19,033 nucleotides of DNA from CAZBPZ01 sp964493955 (GCA_964493955.1 CAZBPZ010000030.1:1-19033); one strand, 5' to 3'. Shown: positions 1 through 5,541, counted from the first letter of the stretch. Program-made: numbers and translations. Notes: generated by a model not told the origin, from the sequence alone.

Positions 1-289
1 GCTGAGCCCGGGTTATGAGGCGGCACAGGTTTGAGTAGCCCCGGTTACTTTTGGCTAGTAGAGTGATGTGATGCTTCTGGTCAGCGGTGAGTTCAGCGCC
101 GATTACTGGTTTAATCCCTGCTCTCCTGGCTGCCTTGTAGAAGCGGACGGCACCATAGAGCCCGTCGTGGTCGCTGAGGGCGAGGGCCGGCATACCCAGC
201 TCCTTCGCCCTTGTTACCAGGTCTTCTGGATGGGAAGCCCCGTCCAGAAGAGAAAAGTTCGAGTGGCAGTGCAGTTCCACGTAAGGCAC
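1..289 (-). CDS. dnaE2: Error-prone DNA polymerase III alpha subunit DnaE2/ImuC (N-terminal PHP domain, partial)
   Basis: Only the first 96 codons are inside the window; the gene continues past position 1. The minus-strand translation starts M-P-Y-V-ELHCHSNFSLLDGASHPEDLV and continues with LSDHDGLYG and GAEL. This is the PHP domain that opens bacterial C-family polymerases. The wording ELHCHSNFS and SDHDGLYG fits the DnaE2 (ImuC) branch better than the replicative DnaE1, which usually has HLHVHTEYS and TDHGNMYG. The start is GTG at 289, with AGGA six bases upstream and a stop codon in frame just before. The gene begins 8 nt after the stop of the upstream small gene, so it is cotranscribed with lexA and imuB. 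DnaE2 is the translesion polymerase of the SOS mutasome. The catalytic palm domain cannot be checked here. Confidence 0.9.
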   Translation of the reverse strand, partial: MPYVELHCHSNFSLLDGASHPEDLVTRAKELGMPALALSDHDGLYGAVRFYKAARRAGIKPVIGAELTADQKHHITLLAKSNRGYSNLCRLITRAQ

Positions 290-297
290 GGCTGTTC

Positions 298-540
298 CTA
301 GTCATGAATTCTGTCGAGGTACCAGCAATTGGATGTGGTGTCACGGTAGATATCACAGACAAGCCCGCTGCTGGTCTTGACCCTGAAATAGTCCCGCTCC
401 ACCTCGCTACCCCACCACTCATCAGCCAGACGCCACCGCTCATATATGGCGGCTACCTTCTCCCGATGCCCGTTTCTGGTGAAGCTCACCGGCGTGCCAT
501 TGATGTTGGCTCTCACCTCTATTTTTCCCCGCTTTTCCAT
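298..540 (-). CDS. DUF6504-like small protein of the mutasome operon
   Basis: An 80-residue protein, basic at the N-terminus, with the pattern P-V-S-F-T-R-N-G-H-R, then YERWRLADEWWG, then YFRVKTSSG and a C-terminal WYLDRIHD. From memory this spacing (PvaF..rGr..V..v...W....WW......Y.rv.t..G..y.lyrd....W.l.r..D) is that of the DUF6504 family, often found beside ImuB and DnaE2 in high-GC Gram-positives and Chloroflexota. I could not run a profile search. The start ATG is preceded by a GGAGG-containing leader 22 nt after the imuB stop, and its TAG stop lies 8 nt before dnaE2. The close packing implies translation coupled to imuB and dnaE2 and a role in, or control of, translesion synthesis. No catalytic motif is visible and the molecular function is unknown. 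Confidence 0.75.
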   Translation of the reverse strand: MEKRGKIEVRANINGTPVSFTRNGHREKVAAIYERWRLADEWWGSEVERDYFRVKTSSGLVCDIYRDTTSNCWYLDRIHD

Positions 541-562
541 TTGCCCGGCCCTCTCCCGCCTC

Positions 563-1750
563 CTAGTCCGGGGCCTCGGTCAGTCTGAATCTGCGCTCAG
601 GTAGTATTGGCTCTGGCCTTATCACCTGCACCTTCTTGATCGGCTGGTAGCCAAACCTGAGCCTCAATTCCTTTGCCACCCTGCTCAGCTCCTGGCTCAC
701 CTGCATCTGGTTGGACCACAGCGATAGCCTTCTGCCCTGATCTCTGGTCAGGCAGAGTGACAGTTTAACTTGCATTGCCGGGGCAGGAAATCTGGCGCCC
801 TCAAGCCACGTTCGTAGTCTGCTGAGGATGGCATCCCTTGAGTTTGTCGGCTGCTTGAGAGGAAGCCTTCGCTCCTCTGATGCTCCTGAGATGAAACTCA
901 ACCTTATCCTTACTTCTCGACACAGCTTGCCCTGTACATTCATAGCGTTGAGCAATCTATCCAGCACAACCTCGCAGGTCCGCAGTATCTCGATAAAGCT
1001 TGCTGCCGGAAAATCGAGAGCAACAGACTCAGTGACTGCCTCAGGTATTACCCTGGGGACAAGAGGAGACCTGTCAATGCCGTGAGCAAGGTCGTGGATC
1101 ACGGCTCCATCACTGCCAAACTGGGCGACTAGAGCCTCACTGGAGTACCGGGCGAGGTCACCGATGAAGCGGATGCCGAGAAGGCCCAATTGCGCTTTGA
1201 CTCCGTCGGGGCAGGGGAGAAACTGCACCGAGAAAGGGGCGATGAATTCCTTCTCCTTTCCCGTGGATATGATGACTGGTACGTCAGGCTCGGTGGTAAA
1301 CGCAGCCAGGTGTGAGAAGAACTTCCCGCCGCTGACTGCGAGACGGGCAACCAGCCCGGCATCACTAGATATGCTCGTCAGAATATCTCTACCCAGCTTC
1401 TCCTCATCTTGAACCCCGGTGATATCGATATAGGCACAACCGAGGCATGCCACCTCGACCACCGGACTGAATCTTCCCAAGATGGTAGTGACTTTCCCGA
1501 AAGTCTCTTCCCATCTTTTCTCCTCGGTAGGTAGAAACCTGGCTCGCGGGCAGAGAGCATGGGCCTCGTGCAGCGGCATCCCCGGTTTGATTCCGCAGGC
1601 CATCGCTTCTGCCGAAGCATCAATGACGGCCTTTCCTTCAAAGGGCAGACCACCGATGACCAGTGGCTGGCCCCGCAGGTTTGGATCACGGGCGATAGCG
1701 ACTTGTACAGGCAGGCTGGGGATTAAAATGCACGCTATCCTCATCTTCAC
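563..1750 (-). CDS. imuB: ImuB, inactive Y-family DNA polymerase homologue of the SOS mutasome
   Basis: This 395-residue protein has Y-family (DinB/UmuC) architecture: palm with VIDASAEAMACGIKPGMPLHEA (about 42-63), FSPVVEV...AYIDITG (94-112), a helix-hairpin-helix thumb around LLGIRFIGDLARYSSEAL and a little-finger domain to about residue 340. The catalytic carboxylates are missing. The first Asp of the DinB signature falls in ILIPSLP (about residues 8-14), and the S-x-D-E triad is replaced by C102-L-G-C105. Loss of these acids is the hallmark of ImuB, which acts as a scaffold between the beta clamp and DnaE2 rather than as a polymerase. I see no clear clamp-binding motif at the C-terminus. 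The GTG start at 1750 overlaps the lexA stop as GTGA, so translation is coupled; an ATG two codons later is an alternative start. Confidence 0.88.
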   Translation of the reverse strand: MKMRIACILIPSLPVQVAIARDPNLRGQPLVIGGLPFEGKAVIDASAEAMACGIKPGMPLHEAHALCPRARFLPTEEKRWEETFGKVTTILGRFSPVVEVACLGCAYIDITGVQDEEKLGRDILTSISSDAGLVARLAVSGGKFFSHLAAFTTEPDVPVIISTGKEKEFIAPFSVQFLPCPDGVKAQLGLLGIRFIGDLARYSSEALVAQFGSDGAVIHDLAHGIDRSPLVPRVIPEAVTESVALDFPAASFIEILRTCEVVLDRLLNAMNVQGKLCREVRIRLSFISGASEERRLPLKQPTNSRDAILSRLRTWLEGARFPAPAMQVKLSLCLTRDQGRRLSLWSNQMQVSQELSRVAKELRLRFGYQPIKKVQVIRPEPILPERRFRLTEAPD

Positions 1751-2379
1751 CGCTGTATCTTTCGCAAGACCCCGATAACCTTACCTCGGACCTCAATCTT
1801 ATCAGGGTCAACATAGAGGGGTGACATGCTTGGGTTTGCCGGCTGAAGCCTCACACGTCCCCGCTCGCGGTATAGCTTTTTCAGCGTGGCCTCTTGCCTG
1901 TCAGTCAGCCAGGCGACAACCATGTCTCCGTTATCACCAGTGTTTGTCGCCTGCAGGACCACGATATCTTCGTCAGCCACCAGGGCGTCGATCATAGAGT
2001 TTCCTTTGACCTTGAGAGCGTAAGCCTGGACGCCCGCAGGTAGCATCTCAGCGGGTACTTCGATGGTATCCAGCGCTACATTGTGCCAGGTCTCGTCGGT
2101 TGGCACCGGGATGGGCTGACCCGCGGCAATCGTGCCCAGCAAAGGCACTGAGCGAGACCTTCTTCCCATGCCAGAGATCTCAATAGCTCGACTTATCTCC
2201 GCATCTCGCCTGATGTGCCCTTGTCTCTCCAGTGCTCTCAGGTGGTATTCCACCACGGACTTGGAACTGATTCCGCAACCCTTCTGGATCTCGGCAATGG
2301 TCGGAGCATATCCCCTGTCATCAATAAACGCTCTAATGAAATCCAGTATTCGGGTTCTTTTGTCAGATGAGCTCACCAT
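1747..2379 (-). CDS. lexA: LexA SOS repressor (self-cleaving)
   Basis: LexA represses SOS genes and is inactivated by RecA-stimulated self-cleavage. Using the ATG at 2379 (210 residues), the N-terminal winged helix carries YAPTIAEIQKGCGISSKSVVEYHL. The cleavage site is A86-G87 in GTIAAGQPI, the catalytic serine is S128 in VKGNSM and the lysine is K167 in ATLKKL. The ORF could be read from an ATG at 2424, but the promoter -10 hexamer ends at 2427, so that codon would lie at or before the transcription start. A GGAGG at 2382-2386 sits just upstream of ATG 2379 and of GTG 2376, one of which must be the true start. lexA is the first gene of the imuB-DUF6504-dnaE2 operon, and its promoter carries two probable LexA operators, so it is autoregulated. 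Confidence 0.95.
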   Translation of the reverse strand: MVSSSDKRTRILDFIRAFIDDRGYAPTIAEIQKGCGISSKSVVEYHLRALERQGHIRRDAEISRAIEISGMGRRSRSVPLLGTIAAGQPIPVPTDETWHNVALDTIEVPAEMLPAGVQAYALKVKGNSMIDALVADEDIVVLQATNTGDNGDMVVAWLTDRQEATLKKLYRERGRVRLQPANPSMSPLYVDPDKIEVRGKVIGVLRKIQR

Positions 2380-2397
2380 CGCCTCCGTTCGACTGAT

Positions 2398-2413
2398 TAG
2401 GACAAGCGTTCTA
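2398..2413. promoter_or_regulatory. Probable LexA operator 2 (start of lexA leader)
   Basis: This second dyad, TAGAACGCTTGTCCTA on the minus strand, has the same TAG-N-AC-N4-GT-N-CTA symmetry and matches operator 1 at 12 of 16 positions. Its centre is 33 bp, about three helical turns, from the centre of operator 1, placing both on roughly the same face of the helix. It lies just downstream of the predicted transcription start. Confidence 0.7.
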
Positions 2414-2426
2414 CTCAGGGACATAA

Positions 2427-2454
2427 ATTATAGCACGCCCGTTCTATCTGTCAA
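2427..2454 (-). promoter_or_regulatory. lexA operon promoter (sigma-70 type)
   Basis: Read on the minus strand, TTGACA (2454-2449) and TATAAT (2432-2427) are both perfect consensus hexamers, separated by 16 bp. The expected transcription start is near 2420, which excludes the upstream ATG at 2424 as the lexA start. A dyad repeat overlaps the spacer and -10 box. Confidence 0.85.
2431..2446. promoter_or_regulatory. Probable LexA operator 1 (between -35 and -10)
   Basis: The 16-bp dyad reads TAGAACGGGCGTGCTA on the minus strand. Its symmetric core is TAG-N-AC-N4-GT-N-CTA. It differs by one base from the B. subtilis-type GAAC-N4-GTTC SOS box. It lies inside the lexA promoter, between the two hexamers, so a bound repressor would block RNA polymerase. 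Assignment to LexA is inferred from position, symmetry and the second copy. Confidence 0.7.
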
Positions 2455-2503
2455 GGGGTTTTTGTCGGGCTGATGTCTTCGGTCTAGGGTCCCCGCAGGG
2501 TTG

Positions 2504-2531
2504 TTGACCCGTCTGACAGTTTGACTATAAT
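2504..2531 (+). promoter_or_regulatory. Promoter of the thermonuclease gene
   Basis: TTGACC at 2504-2509 and TATAAT at 2526-2531 are separated by 16 bp. The transcript would start near 2538, giving a leader of about 30 nt with GGGGAGA (2551-2557) as ribosome binding site. It diverges from the lexA promoter, and I see no copy of the LexA dyad in it. Confidence 0.7.
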
Positions 2532-2567
2532 CGGCGTGACAGGACCCGATGGGGAGAATGGCTCGAC

Positions 2568-3098
2568 ATGAAGGGCGTCCTACTAACGGTTAGCCTGACC
2601 TTGCTCCTGCTCTGTTCCTGTGCCGCACCACCCGGCTACACTCCTGCCTCGCCGCCAGCAAAACCCGGTCTACCACCTCCTGGGTCTCAGCCCGAACCCT
2701 CGCCATCGACTGTGGAAGCACTAGTAGTTCGCGTCATTGACGGAGACACCATTGAGGTCAATATCGGAGGCAGATTACACAAAGTCCGCTACATAGGTAT
2801 AGACACACCTGAGCTTGGGCAACTCGGTGGTTATGAGGCCAAGTCAGTCAATGCTGAATTAGTTGCTGGTAAGGTCGTTGAGCTTGAGAAGGATGTTTCC
2901 GAAACTGACCGCTACGGCAGGCTCCTGCGGTATGTCTGGGTAGAGGGCAATATGGTCAACGCTACGCTAGTGGCGATGGGGTATGCTCAGGTGGCCACAT
3001 ACCCTCCAGATGTCAAATATCAGCAGGATTTTCTGGAGCTCCAGAGGCAAGCCCAAGAGGCCGGGCTTGGCCTTTGGGGAGCAGCAGCAACAAATTGA
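2568..3098 (+). CDS. Secreted thermonuclease (SNase family) lipoprotein
   Basis: This 176-residue protein starts with a hydrophobic signal (about 3-15) ending in L-C-S-C18, a plausible lipobox, then a Pro/Ser-rich linker to about residue 48. The rest is a staphylococcal-nuclease fold: VIDGDT (D58, D60), VRYIGIDTPE (R74, D79, E82) and DRYGRLL (R118) match the calcium-binding and catalytic residues of Staphylococcus nuclease. MVNATLVAMGYAQV is the typical following helix. The family hydrolyses DNA and RNA with calcium. As a lipoprotein it would act on the outer face of the membrane, probably for nutrient scavenging or degradation of foreign DNA. It is monocistronic, divergent from lexA, and shares the lower-GC character of the left region. 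Confidence 0.9.
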   Translation: MKGVLLTVSLTLLLLCSCAAPPGYTPASPPAKPGLPPPGSQPEPSPSTVEALVVRVIDGDTIEVNIGGRLHKVRYIGIDTPELGQLGGYEAKSVNAELVAGKVVELEKDVSETDRYGRLLRYVWVEGNMVNATLVAMGYAQVATYPPDVKYQQDFLELQRQAQEAGLGLWGAAATN

Positions 3099-3131
3099 CA
3101 GGGAATTGGCGGTGGTCTAAATTGAGGAGCC

Positions 3132-3365
3132 ATGGGAGGTCCTTACGCTAGGTCTTTTACACGGAAGTAGGAACATTACCTTAAGACTTTAGGCTTCAAG
3201 CATCACCAGATAGCCGCCCCGCTTGAAGACCGTTTGGAGTGGCTGAAAAAGCACTTGGCAGCCGGTGCTAAACGACAAAAGTTGGCGACATTTTGGCGAC
3301 AAACTAAAAAGGACAGGATGTCACCAAAAGGCACATTAGCTTCAAAACGGGGTTCCGGCGACTAA
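3132..3365 (+). pseudogene. Possible small ORF interrupted by an in-frame TAG
   Basis: An ATG at 3132 preceded by GAGGAG opens a reading frame that meets one TAG at 3168-3170 and then stays open for 64 codons to a TAA at 3363-3365. The post-TAG translation is hydrophilic and protein-like, including PLEDRLEWLKKHLAAGAKRQ. I do not recognise the family. A basic tail protein from a mobile element is one possibility, given the adjoining tRNA remnant. A chance open frame is a real alternative, since 64 codons can remain open by accident. Confidence 0.28.
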
Positions 3366-3391
3366 CACAAAAGTTCTAATTTGAAGCTAAT
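3335..3391. repeat. 12-bp perfect inverted repeat beside the tRNA-Leu remnant
   Basis: ATTAGCTTCAAA at 3335-3346 is repeated in inverted orientation as TTTGAAGCTAAT at 3380-3391, separated by 33 bp. The right arm abuts the variable arm of the tRNA-Leu remnant, where the T-arm would be expected, and contains TTCAAA, which resembles a T-loop. Such a position suits a recombination junction, but no integrase gene is visible in the window. Confidence 0.55.
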
Positions 3392-3394
3392 GGC

Positions 3395-3458
3395 ACAGGG
3401 TGGCATACCTGTCCCAGAATTTTAAGTCCGCTGCGTTTGCCTGTTTCGCCACCCCGGC
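3395..3458 (-). pseudogene. Decayed tRNA-Leu(UAA), 5' two thirds only
   Basis: Read on the minus strand from 3458, the sequence has a GCCGGGG acceptor strand, then TG, a D-arm with a GCG/CGC stem, an anticodon loop CTTAAAA (anticodon TAA) and a class II variable arm ACAGG-8nt-CCTGT (3412-3395). This is the layout of bacterial tRNA-Leu. The anticodon stem has two mismatches, and no T-arm or matching 3' acceptor strand follows. It is therefore a remnant, probably left by integration or deletion at this tRNA. Confidence 0.6.
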
Positions 3459-3492
3459 GGCCGTGCCCACATTCTAGGTAAGCTGGCCGGGT

Positions 3493-3593
3493 AGCGTCAA
3501 GCCTAACACGGCCTGCCTCTGGTGGTCCCTGCGCGGAAGAGGATGTGGGGCCATGCAGGAGCGTCAAGCGTACTACGGCCTGCCTCCGGCGGG
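3493..3593. repeat. Diverged direct-repeat pair A (period 67 bp)
   Basis: A segment starting AGCGTCAAGCCTAACACGG at 3493 recurs as AGCGTCAAGCGTACTACGG at 3560, and both continue into GCCTGCCTC-GG-GG. Each copy is about 33 bp with a few substitutions. The second copy forms the terminator-like hairpin at 3577-3601. Confidence 0.6.
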
Positions 3594-3601
3594 CCCTTTT
3601 T
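3577..3601 (+). terminator. Candidate Rho-independent terminator
   Basis: GGCCTGCC (3577-3584), loop TCC and GGCGGGCC (3588-3595) give an 8-bp stem with one G-U pair, followed by CTTTTT. It would stop plus-strand transcription. The nearest upstream plus-strand gene is the thermonuclease, about 480 bp away, so its target is uncertain. Confidence 0.55.
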
Positions 3602-3637
3602 CAGGGTGAGGTGGAAGGGACCGCCCCCGGCAGAGGG

Positions 3638-3740
3638 GCCCATCTCCGTGCCCGCGGGAGGCATGGGGAAACCGCGACTACCTAGCGTACCTGCAAGGTT
3701 ACCTCAAGCCCATCTCCGTGCCCGCGGGAGGCATGGGGAA
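3638..3740. repeat. 33-bp exact direct repeat, two copies, 37-bp spacer (pair B)
   Basis: Positions 3638-3670 and 3708-3740 are identical over 33 bp, starting GCCCATCTCCGTGCCC and ending GCATGGGGAA, with partial internal dyad symmetry (CCCAT...ATGGG, TGCC...GGCA). The 37-bp interval is unique. The geometry is CRISPR-like, but there are only two units and no cas gene. A lineage-specific intergenic repeat is more likely. Confidence 0.8.
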
Positions 3741-3745
3741 GCCTC

Positions 3746-3837
3746 GCTCCGGACTCCCCCGGAAAAATCGGCCGGCGGCGAACCGTACAGCCTGCCCCTG
3801 CTTCCTTGCTCCGGGTTCCCGGGGAAAATCCCCGCCA
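3746..3837. repeat. Diverged direct-repeat pair C (period 62 bp)
   Basis: GCTCCGGACTCCCCCGGAAAAATC at 3746 is resembled by GCTCCGGGTTCCCGGGG-AAAATC at 3808. Each copy can form a short GC hairpin with an A-rich loop. This is the third successive doublet in the intergenic region. Confidence 0.45.
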
Positions 3838-3900
3838 CACCCCACGAATAGCTTCATCTGAAAGGGGGCGCCGTTGCTGGCTGCCACCCCCGGAATCCTG

Positions 3901-3906
3901 TATAAT
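3901..3906 (+). promoter_or_regulatory. -10 element of the small membrane-protein gene
   Basis: A perfect TATAAT at 3901-3906 lies 11 bp before the ATG at 3918. The -35 region is weak: TGGCTG at 3878-3883 would give a 17-bp spacer. The transcript would start at about 3913, so the mRNA would be leaderless or nearly so if ATG 3918 is used. Confidence 0.5.
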
Positions 3907-3917
3907 CCGCCTTGAGC

Positions 3918-4379
3918 ATGAGCCAGCATACCGGCCCGGTACAGTCCTGCGGCCCTGGGCGCACACCGGGGGCGCGGTCACGCCTTGGCAGCGGGCTGCG
4001 CTTTGCCGGGATGATGCTGGGCACGGCCGTGATTGGCTCCGGCTTTAGCTTTCCGGCCGCTTTTGCCGGGGCCTTTGTAATGCGGAACGACCTTTTTGGC
4101 CTCGGTAGCCTGGTGGGTGCTTTCGCCGGCGTGGCCGTCGGCTACCCGCTGGGTGTTGTTGCCGGCATCATCGCCGCCGACAGGCTGGTGCGCTACCACG
4201 GCTCACTCTGGCTGGGCACGTTAGGGGCCGTGGCGGCGGCGGGGCTGGTGGCCGGGGTGGCCGGGCCGCTGGAGGCGGCCGCCACGACCGCCGGGCTGGC
4301 CGCCTGTTTCTTCGTCCTGCCGCCGTTGCTGGGCACGCTCGGGTTCCACTTGGGTCGGCGGCGTTCCGGCGGGAAGTGA
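3918..4379 (+). CDS. Small integral membrane protein of unknown function
   Basis: A 153-residue protein that I do not recognise. After a polar, Gly/Arg-rich start of about 30 residues it has hydrophobic, Ala/Gly-rich stretches fitting three to four membrane helices: around MMLGTAVIGSGFSFPAAFAG, LVGAFAGVAVGYPLGVVAGI, LGTLGAVAAAGLVAGV and LAACFFVLPPLLGTLGFHLG. It ends in the basic tail RRRSGGK. No catalytic or transport motif is visible. The ATG at 3918 was chosen because a TATAAT lies immediately upstream, which implies a leaderless transcript. ATG codons at 4011 and 4014, just before the first hydrophobic stretch, are the main alternative starts, though without a good ribosome binding site. 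The gene stands alone, followed by a convergent tRNA-Cys. Confidence 0.6.
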   Translation: MSQHTGPVQSCGPGRTPGARSRLGSGLRFAGMMLGTAVIGSGFSFPAAFAGAFVMRNDLFGLGSLVGAFAGVAVGYPLGVVAGIIAADRLVRYHGSLWLGTLGAVAAAGLVAGVAGPLEAAATTAGLAACFFVLPPLLGTLGFHLGRRRSGGK

Positions 4380-4438
4380 CCGTTGCGGCGGTGAGGGCGC
4401 CGGTCGCGGGCGCGGGTGGCGTGCCGGGGTGAGGGGAG

Positions 4439-4514
4439 TGGAGGCGACGGGCGGATTCGAACCGCCGAATAGGGGTTTTGCAGACCCCCGCCTTAACCAC
4501 TTGGCTACGTCGCC
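4439..4514 (-). tRNA. tRNA-Cys (anticodon GCA)
   Basis: On the minus strand the acceptor GGCGACG (4514-4508) pairs with CGTCGCC. The anticodon arm is GGGGT-CTGCAAA-ACCCC with anticodon GCA, and the T-arm is GGCGG-TTCGAAT-CCGCC. The discriminator is T, followed by an encoded CCA (4441-4439). Length without CCA is 73 nt. All arms pair well, so it should be functional. Confidence 0.97.
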
Positions 4515-4563
4515 CTGTGTCCTAATTGTAATCCGAGCCACCGCGCCAGGGCAAGCCGCCTTT

Positions 4564-5541
4564 TCAGCGGCCTGCTGCCAGGCTGCCGAGCCTGGCCACT
4601 ATTTCCCGGGCGCCGCTGATAATGGCGTCAATCAACTCCTGGCAGGTGGGGATGTCATGGATGATACCCACCACCTGGCCGCACTCGGCCAGGCCGGCCT
4701 CCAGGTCCCCCTCGAAGTAGACACGGTTGGCGTTCTGGCCGCTGGTGAACTCCAGGAGTTGCTCCAGGCCGGCACCCTGCTGCTCCAGCTCCAGCACTTT
4801 GCGGGCAACCGAGTTCTTGAGGTTGCGGGCGGGGGCGCGGATGGAGCGCTGTGTTACCACCGTATCGGTCTCGCGGGCGCGCAGTAGCCATTCCTTGAAG
4901 GCGGGGTGGGCGGGGCACTCGCGGGTGGCCATGAAGCGTGTCCCCATGAGTACGCCGTCGGCCCCCAGGGCCAGGGCGGCCACGAAGCCGGCGGCGTCGC
5001 CGAAGCCACCGCCGGCCAGCACCGGTATCCTGACTGCCTCCACCGTGGCCCTCACCAGTACCAGCGAGCCGGTGTCGTCCGGGCCGGGGTGTCCGCCGCA
5101 CTCCGCCCCGATGATGCTGACGGCATCACACCCCACCATCTCGGCCGTCTCGGCGAAGCGGACACCGCCGGGGGCCTTGTGGATGACAATGGCGCCGCCC
5201 CTCTTGAAGCGCTCCATCAGGGGCTCCGGGCTCCGCCCCGACGTCTCAAAGATGGTAACACCCTCTTCCAGGGCGGTGTCGATGTACTCCTCGGTGGGGA
5301 CAGGCCGGGCCGCCGGGGCCAGGTTGATGTTCACCCCGAAGGGCTGGTCGGTCAGGCGGCGGGTGCGGCGTATCTCGTCGCGCAGCGCCTGCCGGGTGGG
5401 AAGGTTGGCCGATGTTAGGATGCCCAGGCCGCCGGCGTTGGAGACGGCGGCCACCAGCTCTGCCCGTGAAAGGTAGACCATGCCCCCCTGGACAATCGGG
5501 TACCTGATACCGAGTAGTTCTGTGATACGGGTCTGGAACAT
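4564..5541 (-). CDS. Nitronate monooxygenase-like FMN enzyme (2-nitropropane dioxygenase/FabK superfamily)
   Basis: A 325-residue TIM-barrel flavoprotein. It begins ITELLGIRYPIVQGGM, the family's FMN-contacting first strand. GCDAVSIIGAECGGHPG (about 138-154) holds the active-site His after a Gly-Gly pair, and AGGFGDAAGFVAALALGADGVLMGTRF is the phosphate-binding end. These are the signatures of nitronate monooxygenases and of the related enoyl-ACP reductase FabK. No flanking fatty-acid genes favour FabK, so oxidation of alkyl nitronates or an uncharacterised FMN-dependent reaction is the safer call. The ATG at 5541 has GGGAGG upstream. The gene is transcribed alone and is separated from tRNA-Cys by about 50 bp. 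Confidence 0.85.
   Translation of the reverse strand: MFQTRITELLGIRYPIVQGGMVYLSRAELVAAVSNAGGLGILTSANLPTRQALRDEIRRTRRLTDQPFGVNINLAPAARPVPTEEYIDTALEEGVTIFETSGRSPEPLMERFKRGGAIVIHKAPGGVRFAETAEMVGCDAVSIIGAECGGHPGPDDTGSLVLVRATVEAVRIPVLAGGGFGDAAGFVAALALGADGVLMGTRFMATRECPAHPAFKEWLLRARETDTVVTQRSIRAPARNLKNSVARKVLELEQQGAGLEQLLEFTSGQNANRVYFEGDLEAGLAECGQVVGIIHDIPTCQELIDAIISGAREIVARLGSLAAGR

Larger units (their letters stand above)
3099..3917. other. Gene-poor intergenic region
   Basis: About 800 bp lie between the thermonuclease and the membrane-protein gene. The left part (to about 3460) is lower in GC and holds the interrupted small ORF, the inverted repeat and the tRNA-Leu remnant. The right part (3493-3840) is GC-rich and built from three consecutive pairs of similar segments, with one terminator-like hairpin. 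The open frames here on either strand are repeat-derived and show no recognisable protein. Confidence 0.7.

Noticed and set aside
2504..2567. LexA operator upstream of the thermonuclease
   Set aside because: No TAGNAC-N4-GTNCTA dyad is present in this promoter. The two dyads belong to the divergent lexA side.
3132..3365. Pyrrolysine or other amber recoding in the small ORF
   Set aside because: TAG is used as an ordinary stop by several genes in this window, and no recoding machinery is visible. A pseudogene or chance frame is simpler.
3376..3567. 63-codon minus-strand ORF
   Set aside because: It runs across the tRNA remnant and repeat A, has no ribosome binding site and no recognisable motif.
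3638..3740. CRISPR array
   Set aside because: Two identical 33-bp repeats with a 37-bp spacer have CRISPR-like geometry, but there are only two units, no leader and no cas gene, and the neighbouring pairs A and C show the same doublet pattern.
3787..3835. Bacterial signal recognition particle RNA on the minus strand
   Set aside because: A GGAAGCAG-containing stretch recalls the 4.5S RNA loop, but the surrounding bases do not give the conserved symmetric loop or a long closing helix.
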